This document shows, piece by piece, positions 23,980 through 32,052 of a stretch of DNA of 64,000 bases. How positions within the stretch are numbered: position 1 is the stretch's first letter; each line of letters begins with the position of its first letter. Both the position numbers and the translations under genes were made by a program. The notes below the pieces were generated by a model. That model was not told the DNA's origin. It saw only the letters and a list, made by a program, of their open reading frames with translations, and made no database searches. Source of the DNA: a virus; the IMG/VR virus record IMGVR_UViG_3300031715_000003, positions 1 to 64,000 of that record; one strand, given 5' to 3'.

Positions 23980-24242
23980 CGTGTAGTGAACTCCTTTTTG
24001 GGTTTTACGATCATGGCGTGGAACGCTCTCCCCACTGAATTAGCATCCCGTATTGCCTCATGTTCCTGGGGGAGAACGTCTTGGTACACGTATGTGGTTT
24101 TGCCGTGTCCCCTGAAACTGCATTTCTCGCAGGCCGCCCCTTTACACTCGGGACAGGCGAAGCGAGCCTCAAGCGTTCTCCCCTCGGGATCGTAGGCGAG
24201 GGAGAACACATTCGAACTTTTAACGCGCTCGTGCTGGATCAT
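23976..24242 (-). CDS. zinc-ribbon protein
   Basis: 88 residues with CPECKGAACEKCSFRGHGK, a compact CxxC-x4-CxxC zinc site in the centre. Two motif copies flank it in the coding sequence (sense and antisense). No family recognised. Confidence 0.5.
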   Translation of the reverse strand: MIQHERVKSSNVFSLAYDPEGRTLEARFACPECKGAACEKCSFRGHGKTTYVYQDVLPQEHEAIRDANSVGRAFHAMIVKPKKEFTTR

Positions 24243-24523
24243 TTGGAAAACGATTCCTCCATTTCTCGTGTGGTGATGATGTGCTCGGCCATCTCAATGC
24301 CAGAGATAAGCCCGCTAGCGTAAGCCGCCGCCAGTACTGAGAGTCCATTTGTAAACATATCGGCTATCAGCCGTGGAAACATCTCCTTCATTAGACCGCT
24401 TTCCGCTATCGCCATGTGCCACTGGCGGCCCACATCCTCAGAATGCCCCCATGAACCCTCTGGAGCAGTTTCGGAAAATGCCAAGCACTTCTTGAACTCC
24501 TCAATGCTGATTGGCTTTACCAT
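24239..24523 (-). CDS. small helical protein
   Basis: 94 residues. N-terminal VKPISIEEFKKCLAFSE, C-terminal helical hydrophobic block related to the protein encoded at 23704. Overlaps the upstream gene by 23 bases. Function unknown. Confidence 0.45.
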   Translation of the reverse strand: MVKPISIEEFKKCLAFSETAPEGSWGHSEDVGRQWHMAIAESGLMKEMFPRLIADMFTNGLSVLAAAYASGLISGIEMAEHIITTREMEESFSK

Positions 24524-24728
24524 TCATCCTCCCCCTAGACCTGGGATACTCTACGATAACGCGCACCTTTACAACCTCCGAAGCCCCGTCTTCCAGAGCG
24601 CCTCGTTCTGCCTGTGCCCTTGTGTTGTACAGATCGGGCTTGCCGTTTTTACCAGTCACGTAAGCCCGTCCCTGCTTGTCTATTAGGCCCCACATATAAG
24701 CCTTTGCCGTCAACACCTTGTTGCTCAT
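24501..24728 (-). CDS. small unknown protein
   Basis: 75 residues from the ATG at 24728 (TAATG overlap). MSNKVLTAKAYMWGLIDKQG and RVIVEYPRSRGRMNGKANQH give a basic alpha/beta product. No family recognised. Confidence 0.4.
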   Translation of the reverse strand: MSNKVLTAKAYMWGLIDKQGRAYVTGKNGKPDLYNTRAQAERGALEDGASEVVKVRVIVEYPRSRGRMNGKANQH

Positions 24729-25606
24729 TACCATTCGTCCTCCGGTATGGCTTGCGTCTTCGCTGATATCCGCGTTCCAAAATCCCGTTTGCCCACGGCA
24801 CCCTTGATTCCCAAGTCCACCGATTGCCGCTGCTTGGCCCAAGCAGTGAGAAGCGACTGCGCGGCCTCGCGCATCCTCCCCAGACCTTCATCTGGAAACA
24901 GTTCGGGATGATCCGCGATCGAGCGTAAAGCATCTCGAAGATCCGTAATCTCGGCTACCCAGGGCCGCGACGTGGAGAAGCCGGCGAGCCGTGGCGTAGT
25001 GGCGGGCAGGTTTTGGGGGAGTTCAAATTCAGCTTCCTGGATGATGGCTTCGGCTTTGATAGCGGCCTCCTGAACCATGAGGCGAGCTTCCCGGACTTCA
25101 CCTTGCCTCTTTTTCTTCGCGGCTTCCTCTGCGGCTTCGCGCTGGATTCGGGCCGCTTCCTCGCGGGCCTGGCGATCGCGCTCAGCTTGCTCGCGGAGGA
25201 TGCGCCGTTCCTCCTCATGCTGCTCGCGCTCCAGACGTTCCTGGTAGCGCTGGATTTTGAGGTCGAGTCCGGTACATGCGGGCCCGTGCTTCGCTCCTCC
25301 CTTGCAACCAGGAGCATCGGAACACCGCACCCGCATCGCCGCTTTGCAGTCGTCCATCAGCCCCAGGATCATCTTCCACGTCTTGTGGGCCGATTCCCGC
25401 ACTTCTCCGAGGCGCGAGTTGTCCACGATGGCTTCCCAGGCGGCTTGCCGCTGGCACATCTGAACGGCAATTTCGTAAGAGGTTTGGTCCTTCACTTCCA
25501 GCCGATGAGCAGTGTCGATAAAGTCCGGTGCATCCAGGGGGAGTTCGGGCGCTACGGTTAGGTCCAGAACCACCTTTGCGGGAGCGGTGTAACTAGGCAC
25601 GAGCAT
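24728..25606 (-). CDS. long coiled-coil protein next to the RecB-like nuclease
   Basis: About 292 residues. N-terminal alpha/beta region, a cysteine cluster (CSDAPGCKGGAKHGPACTG, about 98-116), a long E/R/A-rich coiled coil (about 117-195) and a C-terminal helical domain (AEITDLRDALRSIADHPELFPDEG). ATG 25606 and an upstream TTG 25615 are both possible starts. In layout it recalls phage recombination-associated helical proteins, but no family was recognised. Confidence 0.5.
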   Translation of the reverse strand: MLVPSYTAPAKVVLDLTVAPELPLDAPDFIDTAHRLEVKDQTSYEIAVQMCQRQAAWEAIVDNSRLGEVRESAHKTWKMILGLMDDCKAAMRVRCSDAPGCKGGAKHGPACTGLDLKIQRYQERLEREQHEEERRILREQAERDRQAREEAARIQREAAEEAAKKKRQGEVREARLMVQEAAIKAEAIIQEAEFELPQNLPATTPRLAGFSTSRPWVAEITDLRDALRSIADHPELFPDEGLGRMREAAQSLLTAWAKQRQSVDLGIKGAVGKRDFGTRISAKTQAIPEDEW

Positions 25607-26048
25607 ACTCCCCAACGGCCTCTACCGTGGCCTGACGTGCGCGTCCACGTCGGCGCATCTCTGCCAGCACCATCGGGATGATGCGATAGAGGCGCGCGCG
25701 GCCTTGCGTTTCCTCTCTGAGATCGTGCTGGCAGAGCCCCAACCTATTGAAGGCCCGCTCTGCGTCCACCGCTCCAGGTAAGAGCCTAGCCTCAGTATAG
25801 TGGTTGGACGTACCGCAACCATCAAACCCTGCCCTAAGGGAATGGTCAGCCGTGACGATTCCTATGAAGCAGCAGCAGGAATTGAAATGTAGCCGTCCGC
25901 TGCGTGCGTGTGCCAGTAGCCACGTAAGCCGCTCATCAGTGTAAATGTACTCCCCGTCAGCATGGCGCTGCTGCATAAAGGCGCGAAGTATCTGCTTCTG
26001 CTCTCGTAGCCATTCTCGTCGAGTTGTCATCATCATTCGGTCGGTCAT
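25593..26048 (-). CDS. unknown protein of 151 residues
   Basis: MTDRMMMTTRREWLREQKQI is a basic helix. The centre has a CCCFIG stretch and the C-terminus an arginine-rich helix (IIPMVLAEMRRRGRARQA). ATGA overlap upstream. May bind nucleic acid. Not recognised. Confidence 0.45.
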   Translation of the reverse strand: MTDRMMMTTRREWLREQKQILRAFMQQRHADGEYIYTDERLTWLLAHARSGRLHFNSCCCFIGIVTADHSLRAGFDGCGTSNHYTEARLLPGAVDAERAFNRLGLCQHDLREETQGRARLYRIIPMVLAEMRRRGRARQATVEAVGEYARA

Positions 26049-26299
26049 ATTATGCTTTTCTGTGTACTTGTCGTGGATCTAGACGCTTTGTGTTGCTTAG
26101 TGCAAATCGGGCAGACTTCGCGTCTTGGGCTGACGCATGCTCGGCAACGTGGGCATATCCATCCGACTTCTTGGCCTGCTATCGTCTCCAGTTTTGCTCC
26201 GCATCTTGTGCAAAACTTGGGAACGTACGGTAGCCGTAGGGAACTAGATTTACCGCAGCGCTGACACGGGTATTCTACGAAGTCTCGTTCATTACTCAT
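26045..26299 (-). CDS. double zinc-ribbon protein
   Basis: 84 residues. CQRCGKSSSL...CTRCGAKL is one ribbon and CPRCRACVSPRREVCPIC a second. AGGAGAACC precedes the ATG. Basic tail. Similar proteins in host genomes are unnamed zinc ribbons. Confidence 0.6.
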   Translation of the reverse strand: MSNERDFVEYPCQRCGKSSSLRLPYVPKFCTRCGAKLETIAGQEVGWICPRCRACVSPRREVCPICTKQHKASRSTTSTQKSII

Positions 26300-26312
26300 A
26301 ATTTAGGTTCTC

Positions 26313-26480
26313 CTATTGTGCCGTTTCCTGTGTCATCCGCAATGCCTCCACGACTTGGGAAGCGTCTAATACGAGAGCATCGCCAGTCATCGCGATAAGT
26401 CTTTCGGTGCTGATGTCTGGCTCGGCGGCCTCTATCTCGTCCCACTTGGCCCGCACGCGTTCGGCAGTCTTCAATTTCAT
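26313..26480 (-). CDS. small helical protein
   Basis: 55 residues from MKLKTAERVRAKWDEIE. Its ATG overlaps the stop of the nuclease gene, and GGGGGAGAACGGGA, the last codons of that gene, is the ribosome site. Function unknown. Confidence 0.45.
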   Translation of the reverse strand: MKLKTAERVRAKWDEIEAAEPDISTERLIAMTGDALVLDASQVVEALRMTQETAQ

Positions 26481-27196
26481 TCCCGTTCTCCCCCTGATAG
26501 TTGTGCGTATCCCGGGCCCGTCAATCCGTACTCCATGCGGGCGTTGTAGCAATTCAATGCGCTCCTGAACAGCGTAGTCCAGTAGGTATCATCATACGGC
26601 CTCCCCTTGGGCGTCTCATAAAACGGCTTGTATCGCCCGTCCTTCGACAGTCGCAGCGCCATTTTCTTTAGCACCACGCCAGGGCTCACAAGCGGATGCA
26701 GGGAGTAGCCCTTGCACGGTTTACCTCGCCTAATGAGGAGTTCGTAACCGGCCAATTGTGCGCCCACCAGTACGGGCACCTCGCCAGACTTTATATCCAC
26801 TAGCCGCATGATTGGATCGTCCCCGCAGAAACCAAGACAGTCCAACATCCCGGCAAATCCCCATATAGGATCGATCAGGGCTACTTCCCAGCAGATTCCG
26901 CGAAACTTTTCTTTGCGGCAGAAATCAGAGAACGCTGGCCAGTAGCCTGTCTCAATGTCGTGCGCGGCCTCTAGGATTTCCTCGGCGGGGTTGGGGGGGA
27001 GTTCCAAAGTGGGCTCCCCCCCCCCGTCTATCACGGCGCATCCATCGTGCACGGCTTTGCCGCGGTAGCGATGGACAGGCTCCGCGAAACTGTAGTCGCT
27101 GTAGAGCCCCATGTGGCGCAGGATTTCGGTGTTGGACGGAAGCGCTCTTCCATCCGCAAGGTAGTCGTGCCGCACGGGATCAAATACGAGGGTCAT
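26477..27196 (-). CDS. RecB/Cas4-like PD-(D/E)XK exonuclease
   Basis: 239 residues from the ATG at 27196 (ATATGA overlap). The start MTLVFDPVRHDYLADGR and PSNTEILRHMGL is the usual opening of phage RecB-type nucleases. The active site is GFAGMLDCLGF (Asp), LVDIKSG (D-x-K) and a following QLAGYELL helix. It likely resects double-stranded ends during recombination or concatemer formation. An upstream in-frame ATG at 27346 is rejected because it overlaps the previous gene by 150 bases. Confidence 0.75.
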   Translation of the reverse strand: MTLVFDPVRHDYLADGRALPSNTEILRHMGLYSDYSFAEPVHRYRGKAVHDGCAVIDGGGEPTLELPPNPAEEILEAAHDIETGYWPAFSDFCRKEKFRGICWEVALIDPIWGFAGMLDCLGFCGDDPIMRLVDIKSGEVPVLVGAQLAGYELLIRRGKPCKGYSLHPLVSPGVVLKKMALRLSKDGRYKPFYETPKGRPYDDTYWTTLFRSALNCYNARMEYGLTGPGYAQLSGGERE

Positions 27197-27417
27197 ATGC
27201 GCGTGTGGAACTTCGGATATATCAACTTCTCCCAGATGGGACCCGCTGAGCACTTCTGATGCCCGTTTCCCTTCCGCCAAACGTGCGTCATCCCCTGAAA
27301 TACAGGCATCCATTCCGGCTTGTCCCCGGCAGCACAATACGAGCACATGACCGCCGCAGCGTCCCGCAGAATGCGTTCTTGTTCCGAAATCGTAACGTTG
27401 GGGACTTGGTTGCTCAT
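27193..27417 (-). CDS. small cysteine/histidine protein
   Basis: 74 residues: VMCSYCAAGDKPEWM and HQKCSAGPIWEKL supply three cysteines and several histidines. It ends HTRI with the stop overlapping the nuclease start. It may be a metal-binding accessory of the nuclease. Unrecognised. Confidence 0.45.
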   Translation of the reverse strand: MSNQVPNVTISEQERILRDAAAVMCSYCAAGDKPEWMPVFQGMTHVWRKGNGHQKCSAGPIWEKLIYPKFHTRI

Positions 27418-27659
27418 CGCTCCCTCCTCGCCCTATCCAAATGCTCAGGCCAGCGATTCAGCCGCAAGCGTGCTCCCCCGCAGCAGTCCACCACCTGGAA
27501 CACGGCAGCACGCCGGTAGTCCACTCCACGGCTCAACAACCGCAGGGTAGAACGCTTCCAACTCTTATGCGCGATCGCTACCAGGCCGGTGAGCCCGAGG
27601 AGCGCCAGCAATGGCCTGGCTCCGGACCAAAGGATTTCGAGAAACGTTCGGTCGCTCAT
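27414..27659 (-). CDS. small membrane-anchored basic protein
   Basis: 81 residues with an N-terminal transmembrane helix (LLALLGLTGLVAIAH) and an arginine-rich remainder containing one CC pair. ATGA overlaps at both ends. Unknown. Confidence 0.4.
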   Translation of the reverse strand: MSDRTFLEILWSGARPLLALLGLTGLVAIAHKSWKRSTLRLLSRGVDYRRAAVFQVVDCCGGARLRLNRWPEHLDRARRER

Positions 27660-27811
27660 TTCGTGGTAGCCTTCTTGCGCCTTCTCCGCTCACGCTGGTA
27701 GTCGCGCATTGCTTGACGGCACGGTTCACAGGCGCATCCGCTGGTGTATCCGGTGATGGTCCCGTGGTGCCTAGCGTTGAAACGCTTGAACGATCTGTAG
27801 GGAGTTTTCAT
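27656..27811 (-). CDS. 51-residue zinc-knuckle protein
   Basis: MKTPYRSFKRFNARHHGTIT, then GYTSGCACEPCRQAMRDYQRERRRRKK. The HGTxxGYxxGCxCxxCRxAxxxY pattern recurs in small phage proteins of actinobacterial and soil phages. It is strongly basic and probably binds nucleic acid. ATGA overlaps on both sides. Confidence 0.6.
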   Translation of the reverse strand: MKTPYRSFKRFNARHHGTITGYTSGCACEPCRQAMRDYQRERRRRKKATTK

Positions 27812-28746
27812 TTTGCCGTGACCGTCTTCCCCTTGGGAATCAACTTAAGCGCTTCTTCGGCGGAAGTGTTCTCCCAGTCAATAGCGACCTCCCTCATGGA
27901 TACGCCACAGTCGCGGAGTGCGGCAGCGCAATCTTTGGACAGTCGACAAGCCTTGAGAAATGCCAGCATATCGGGCGCATCGCATTCTGGCAGAAACTCA
28001 ATCAAATCCACGGCGCAATCGCTGTATTGCTGTTCGGCGGCTGCTATTGCGGCTTCCTTAAGTTCGTTGCGTCCTTCCGGCCATGTGGCCAATTTCTTCA
28101 TCAGTTTGGCCCAGCCCTGTCGCACTTCTTTGCCGAACTTCCTCTGCTCCTCAAGGATTCTCCCACTATGCAATTCGATTAATGGGGGGAGAAGCCTCAG
28201 CACCTTGTCGTAGCGCGTATCTGGCGGTTTGACAAACTCGTCCCCGCCCATAAGCCCCGTTAAAAACTCCTGGAAGCGCTGGCGTATTTCAGCCCGATCC
28301 ATCTTGCGATTCTGGCCCATAAAGGTGACGTACTCCGATAGGGCTGCTGCTTGAGTCGAGGGGGAGTCCGCTTTTACCACGAAAGGATTGCCCGGTTTTT
28401 CGCCCTCCACCGGGCCGGAGGTAGGAGGTGCACCGTTCGCCGAATGGGCTTCAGCGGACGGGCCCCGCGAACTCGCTACATTGCGTTGCGCCTGTTGCCG
28501 GAACGCGGCATCGGATCGGTCTCCGCGCTCCTCGGCCCGCACATTGGCACCAGAGCGGTAGTCCTCGATGTCGCGCTCCACGTCGCGCAGGCACATGGCG
28601 TAGAGTTCCAGACCGATCTCCTCTTCCTCGGCTTTGGAGCATTGCGTCTTGCGCGAAGAGAATACGTCGGCGGTCTGGTAGTTGCCCAGGTTGAGCTTGC
28701 GCGAGAATGAGCGCGTCACTTCGATGTAGGCATCTTGGGGGATCAT
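27808..28746 (-). CDS. unknown 312-residue protein
   Basis: Start is the ATG at 28746 (ATGA overlap). An acidic N-terminal domain with a helical stretch (EEEEIGLELYAMCLRDVERDIEDY) is followed by a disordered S/P/G-rich linker (about 85-130) and a helical C-terminal domain (about 145-312). No motif recognised. It lies two genes upstream of the nuclease cluster and could be a single-strand annealing or repair partner, but nothing in the sequence proves this. Confidence 0.45.
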   Translation of the reverse strand: MIPQDAYIEVTRSFSRKLNLGNYQTADVFSSRKTQCSKAEEEEIGLELYAMCLRDVERDIEDYRSGANVRAEERGDRSDAAFRQQAQRNVASSRGPSAEAHSANGAPPTSGPVEGEKPGNPFVVKADSPSTQAAALSEYVTFMGQNRKMDRAEIRQRFQEFLTGLMGGDEFVKPPDTRYDKVLRLLPPLIELHSGRILEEQRKFGKEVRQGWAKLMKKLATWPEGRNELKEAAIAAAEQQYSDCAVDLIEFLPECDAPDMLAFLKACRLSKDCAAALRDCGVSMREVAIDWENTSAEEALKLIPKGKTVTAK

Positions 28747-29132
28747 CGCCAATCTTCTCTCCAATCTGGTTCCTGCGCGGTTCCTTTCGATTGCGTTCTC
28801 CCCTCATATTTGGCCCAGCCACGATTGGGGAGTAAGTTTCCATCCTCGGTCTTGCGCTTCGCGAACAAGCCGCCTCCGTGTCGCAATTGCCCGAAGCTCA
28901 GCCGTGCTCCACACTCGCCACATCCGAGTTCGTAGTAATCGCAGTCCTCTCCCTTTTTGTCTTTAGCAACGCGGTGGCGGTACTGGAGATTGGTTTTGTT
29001 GCACATTCCACAGGCGGAATCAGCCCCGAAAGTGGCTTCCAGTTCCGCGATCTGTTTCCACAGGGCTTTGTGAGTTTCGCCCGTTACCTGGAAGACGATT
29101 CTCCCATTGGAGGTTTTGTAAGTGGCGGTCAT
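28743..29132 (-). CDS. zinc-ribbon protein
   Basis: 129 residues: CGMCNKTNLQYRHRV...CGECGARLSFGQL form a four-cysteine ribbon in the middle, preceded by an alpha/beta segment and followed by a basic, W-rich tail. Start overlaps the previous stop. The bases just upstream of the ATG are GAACTCCCCCG, an antisense motif copy. Confidence 0.55.
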   Translation of the reverse strand: MTATYKTSNGRIVFQVTGETHKALWKQIAELEATFGADSACGMCNKTNLQYRHRVAKDKKGEDCDYYELGCGECGARLSFGQLRHGGGLFAKRKTEDGNLLPNRGWAKYEGRTQSKGTAQEPDWREDWR

Positions 29133-29305
29133 CGGGGGAGTTCCTTTTCTAGTAGCTTGACCACACCTCTCATAACATCGCTGATGTGGCACATCGTGAG
29201 GATAAATAATACCATCATCATGAACGCAAGCAAAGTGAACGCTAAGGACGTGTCTGATGGTGTCGTGCAAGTATCCGCATTGGAGAGGAGTATTAAAAGG
29301 GACAT
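29129..29305 (-). CDS. single-pass membrane protein
   Basis: 58 residues: SLLILLSNADTC, a transmembrane helix (LAFTLLAFMMMVLFILTM) and the C-terminus KLLEKELPR encoded by the motif. Overlaps the upstream gene by 13 bases. Function unknown. Confidence 0.45.
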   Translation of the reverse strand: MSLLILLSNADTCTTPSDTSLAFTLLAFMMMVLFILTMCHISDVMRGVVKLLEKELPR

Positions 29306-29931
29306 GCATCTTCCTCCAGTGGTTGCGGCACCCGCACCGCGACGTTGATAGTGTCCATTCTCGTGCTCCCATCTTCGTTCACGCAAAATGAACACGCGGG
29401 ATCGGAATCCTCGACGTAGCAGCGGTTAGGCGTCTCGTCACCTTCCCAGTGACCGCCTCGAAGCTGCGCTGGTTCTCCCCCGGTGCGCCCGCAGTTGGGA
29501 CACGGCTTGGGCACTCCGCAAAAGTTGCACAGACCTCCGGTACTGACTTCGGCACCGCAGCGATAACAGACTACATTTACCGGAACTTGGGGCTGGTGTA
29601 CGCCAGCCCCTTCCGCCACGACAAGTTCGGCCGGCGTTCGCGCGTACAGTGTTTCCGGCACCCCTGCCGCAGAACTTTGTGCCGAGCCCGCACTTATGGA
29701 GGAAGAAGTTGCGGGCCCGGCCGTACAGGGGAGAGCGCACTCCCCTGAAGTCGCTTCCCGCAGAGCATCCGCCACCTTTTCGGCTAGGTGGCCGTACGGG
29801 AGAAATAGTTGCACAGAATCGCCGTGTTTCCCCGTGATATAGACAGCGGAGAACGGATGGTTGCAATCCGGGAAGTGGGTTACGGTGATGTCCGCAGCGT
29901 CCACGTTGAGGTACACATTGGTCGAAGTCAT
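29293..29931 (-). CDS. multi-zinc-ribbon protein
   Basis: 212 residues from MTSTNVYLNVDAADI. The N-terminal 60 residues are beta-rich. An S/A/G-rich linker follows, then CYRCGAEVSTGGLCNFCGVPKPCPNCGRTGG, three adjacent zinc knuckles, and CSFCVNED. A perfect inverted repeat built from two opposed motif copies lies within the gene at 29726-29747. Protein- or RNA-binding role likely. Confidence 0.55.
   Translation of the reverse strand: MTSTNVYLNVDAADITVTHFPDCNHPFSAVYITGKHGDSVQLFLPYGHLAEKVADALREATSGECALPCTAGPATSSSISAGSAQSSAAGVPETLYARTPAELVVAEGAGVHQPQVPVNVVCYRCGAEVSTGGLCNFCGVPKPCPNCGRTGGEPAQLRGGHWEGDETPNRCYVEDSDPACSFCVNEDGSTRMDTINVAVRVPQPLEEDACPF
29726..29747. repeat. hairpin of two opposed motif copies inside a gene
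   Basis: CAGGGGAG, six bases, CTCCCCTG: a perfect 8-bp stem with both copies also fitting the GGGGAGNGC motif. It is coding in the minus-strand gene around it. Confidence 0.6.
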
Positions 29932-30134
29932 GCGCAGCACCTCGCAAATACTATTTGCTCCGTCATGAGGGCAGCCTTAGCCATTGCGCTGGCCGCATCC
30001 GTTGGGATTCCTTCGGCAATGGCCTGAAGTACTTCTATGTGAAGATCGTCCGCGAGAGAATGCGCGATTTCGTCGTCGTGTTTCTTTTTCCGGATCTCCT
30101 CTACGGCTTTTTCTATTTCTTCTAGCGTAATCAT
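29928..30134 (-). CDS. small helical protein
   Basis: 68 residues, MITLEEIEKAVEEIRKKKHD then an alanine-rich amphipathic helix (DAASAMAKAALM). ATGA overlaps. Resembles in style the alanine-rich helices encoded at 23704 and 24239. Function unknown. Confidence 0.45.
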   Translation of the reverse strand: MITLEEIEKAVEEIRKKKHDDEIAHSLADDLHIEVLQAIAEGIPTDAASAMAKAALMTEQIVFARCCA

Positions 30135-30316
30135 GGTTTTGTCTCCTGGACGGCAGGAGCGCACTCCCCTCGGTGATGTCGCGGCTTATTCTTCTCAGCG
30201 AACTCCTTAGTGTACTTGCCGCAGGGACAGCGCTCCGTCCGTCTTTTTCGTCCTGGTCTCTTCCGTAGGGAGGCCAGATACCGAGCGGCCTCGCTACGTT
30301 TTTGCTTTTTCGTCAT
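30131..30316 (-). CDS. basic protein with CPCGKY motif, first gene after a promoter
   Basis: 61 residues, very basic (TKKQKRSEAARYLASLRKR, RPGRKRRTERCPCGKYTKEF). Probably nucleic-acid binding. The ATG is preceded by a GTG one codon earlier. It lies about 10 bases after the expected start of the 30.3-kb promoter transcript. Confidence 0.5.
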   Translation of the reverse strand: MTKKQKRSEAARYLASLRKRPGRKRRTERCPCGKYTKEFAEKNKPRHHRGECAPAVQETKP

Positions 30317-30330
30317 CACGTTCCTTAGAT

Positions 30331-30359
30331 AACATATCGCTTTTTTATCCGCTAGTCAA
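30331..30359 (-). promoter_or_regulatory. sigma70-like promoter, copy 1 of a duplicated promoter
   Basis: TTGACT (30359-30354), 17-base spacer, TATGTT (30336-30331) on the minus strand. The spacer GCGGATAAAAAAGCG and the downstream TTATCT are shared with the promoter at 36.33 kb. Drives the leftward small-gene block from 30.3 kb. Confidence 0.8.
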
Positions 30360-30373
30360 GATGGGATACGCTT

Positions 30374-30598
30374 TTATTTTTTGTCCCCGACTGGCGTTTC
30401 TGGTTGCCACCATTGGATGCTCTGGATGGAGTCGATCTGAAGTAGTCTCCGGGGATTGGTTCCGTTAAGAGCTTCTGAGATCAGCGTGCCCGCTGCTTCG
30501 AGTTCGCTAATGTACGAAATCGCCTTTGCGTCCGATAGCGCATCGAAAGCCAAATAGATTCCGCGCATTTGGTCAACGCAAGTGGTGAAGATTTTCAT
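30374..30598 (-). CDS. small unknown protein
   Basis: 74 residues: MKIFTTCVDQMRGIYLAFDA and a helical region, last gene before the 30.3-kb promoter. ATGA overlap upstream. No family recognised. Confidence 0.45.
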   Translation of the reverse strand: MKIFTTCVDQMRGIYLAFDALSDAKAISYISELEAAGTLISEALNGTNPRRLLQIDSIQSIQWWQPETPVGDKK

Positions 30599-30849
30599 TC
30601 CGTGCTCTTCTCGGGGAGAACCCTTTCGGATCTCTTGTTCGTGCGGATCTTCTCCAGTGCGGCCATGGCGTATTCGGCACCCGCATGGAAGGCGTCGTTG
30701 AGGATATCGGCTTCGTGCTCTGCGTCGTCCAGGGACTCGTAGGACGTGCTCCCGCAGATTCCATCGGGACGGCGCACCATCCATGACTTACCCGCGCCAC
30801 AATGCTTGCATCCGGGTTTATCCACAACAACGGTATAGGGCTGTCTCAT
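30595..30849 (-). CDS. small zinc-knuckle protein
   Basis: 84 residues: GCKHCGAGKSW and a later single cysteine, then an acidic helix (YESLDDAEHEADILNDAF). C-terminal RVLPEKSTE is encoded by an antisense motif copy. Unknown. Confidence 0.45.
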   Translation of the reverse strand: MRQPYTVVVDKPGCKHCGAGKSWMVRRPDGICGSTSYESLDDAEHEADILNDAFHAGAEYAMAALEKIRTNKRSERVLPEKSTE

Positions 30850-31298
30850 TTCATCGGACTCCTCTCCATCTGAATCTCGTTTCGTGCGGCGCAGAGCCGC
30901 GTGTACACGGGGAGTTCCGCGCCGTCTCCGGGTTGGTACTCCCCGCAAATCTCCGTGAACAGCGCATCGCTTCCACTCAACCACTCGAGATGCTGGCGAA
31001 TCTCTTGAAACCGTTCTCCCCAGCTCGAAACAGCGTATTGCAGAACCCCGGTTGTGGGCTTGCGCTGGCGGGGAGAACGGGCCTGACGGACAACGGGCTC
31101 CCTCCAGCGCTTGCGCTTGGCATCCCATACGGGCTCGGGGCGGATACTGGGGTCCAGGATGCTGGCCAGCCGCCAATCCGCAGTCCACCACTCGCGCGCC
31201 TTCTTGTCCCAACGGAAGCCAGCGGATTTGACTTGTGCGTTTTGAGACATCGATGCGCACGCCACGTAGCGTTCTCCCCGGTGGATTACGGGAATCAT
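30846..31298 (-). CDS. protein with DUF5710-like GFRWD..WWT module
   Basis: 150 residues from MIPVIHRGERYVACASMSQN. The stretch VKSAGFRWDKKAREWWTADW matches the short module (A..GxRWDxxxxxWW) found at the ends of DNA-metabolism proteins and in DUF5710. A basic middle (RKRWREPVVRQARSPRQRK) and helical C-terminus follow. Possibly DNA-binding. TGATG overlap. Confidence 0.5.
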   Translation of the reverse strand: MIPVIHRGERYVACASMSQNAQVKSAGFRWDKKAREWWTADWRLASILDPSIRPEPVWDAKRKRWREPVVRQARSPRQRKPTTGVLQYAVSSWGERFQEIRQHLEWLSGSDALFTEICGEYQPGDGAELPVYTRLCAARNEIQMERSPMK

Positions 31299-31939
31299 CA
31301 CCCGATTGTCAGGAGTGCGGGATTCAGTACGCCGCCGCTTTCGTTGGCCTTCTCTCCCTCTGTTCCGATCTGGGTCTTTAAGTTGTGCCAACGACGAAGG
31401 GCTTCCCCATGAATCCAACATTTTGCCAGCATTGCGACAGCGGCCCCGAACATAAATCCGGTGATACCCTCGTCGTCCGCAATGTGCGATGCGTCGTTCG
31501 CACAATTCTCCAAAGTGTCGCCGTTGGAGATTCTCGCTTCCATTAAGCGCGCCCATTTATCGGCGTAGCGAACCACTCCAGATCCGTAAGGATCGGTGTT
31601 TTTGGCGACCCAGGAAGCCCATAATTCGGGATCGCGCAACGTCAACGTGCCCGGTGCTGTCAATAGCGCTCCTTTTAAAGCGGCATCCTTGCGGCGCTGG
31701 TCCTCCTCATACTGGCGCTGTTGCTCTGCGTATTCCGGCGAAGCCAACCATTTCTGGTGGCGTGTGTCGGACTCAGAGTCGTAAAAATTGACGATCTTGT
31801 CCACGGTATCACCGGGCCAAGCTGTCAGTTCTATATCATTGAATTTAGTGGTGACGGCGCTTTTGGACTCATCCGCAAGCGCGATTATGGCTTCGGCGCA
31901 TTCGCGTATATGCTGGCCTGCCTTTGATTCGTAAGTCAT
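31298..31939 (-). CDS. unknown 213-residue helical protein
   Basis: MTYESKAGQHIRECAEAIIA, mostly helical, with an acidic glutamine-rich middle (YAEQQRQYEEDQRRKDAALK) and an alanine-rich hydrophobic segment (GFMFGAAVAMLAKCWIHGEAL). AGGAGAATT precedes the ATG. No family recognised. Confidence 0.5.
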   Translation of the reverse strand: MTYESKAGQHIRECAEAIIALADESKSAVTTKFNDIELTAWPGDTVDKIVNFYDSESDTRHQKWLASPEYAEQQRQYEEDQRRKDAALKGALLTAPGTLTLRDPELWASWVAKNTDPYGSGVVRYADKWARLMEARISNGDTLENCANDASHIADDEGITGFMFGAAVAMLAKCWIHGEALRRWHNLKTQIGTEGEKANESGGVLNPALLTIG

Positions 31940-32052
31940 TCAATTCTCCTTTTTTTCTGAGCAAATTCGCTCGCTAGTGGCGTCCCACAGGAGAGCCGTC
32001 TCCCCCGAGATTGGTCTCCCCCAAAGGAACGCCCTAAGCGCGAGAATCAGCC

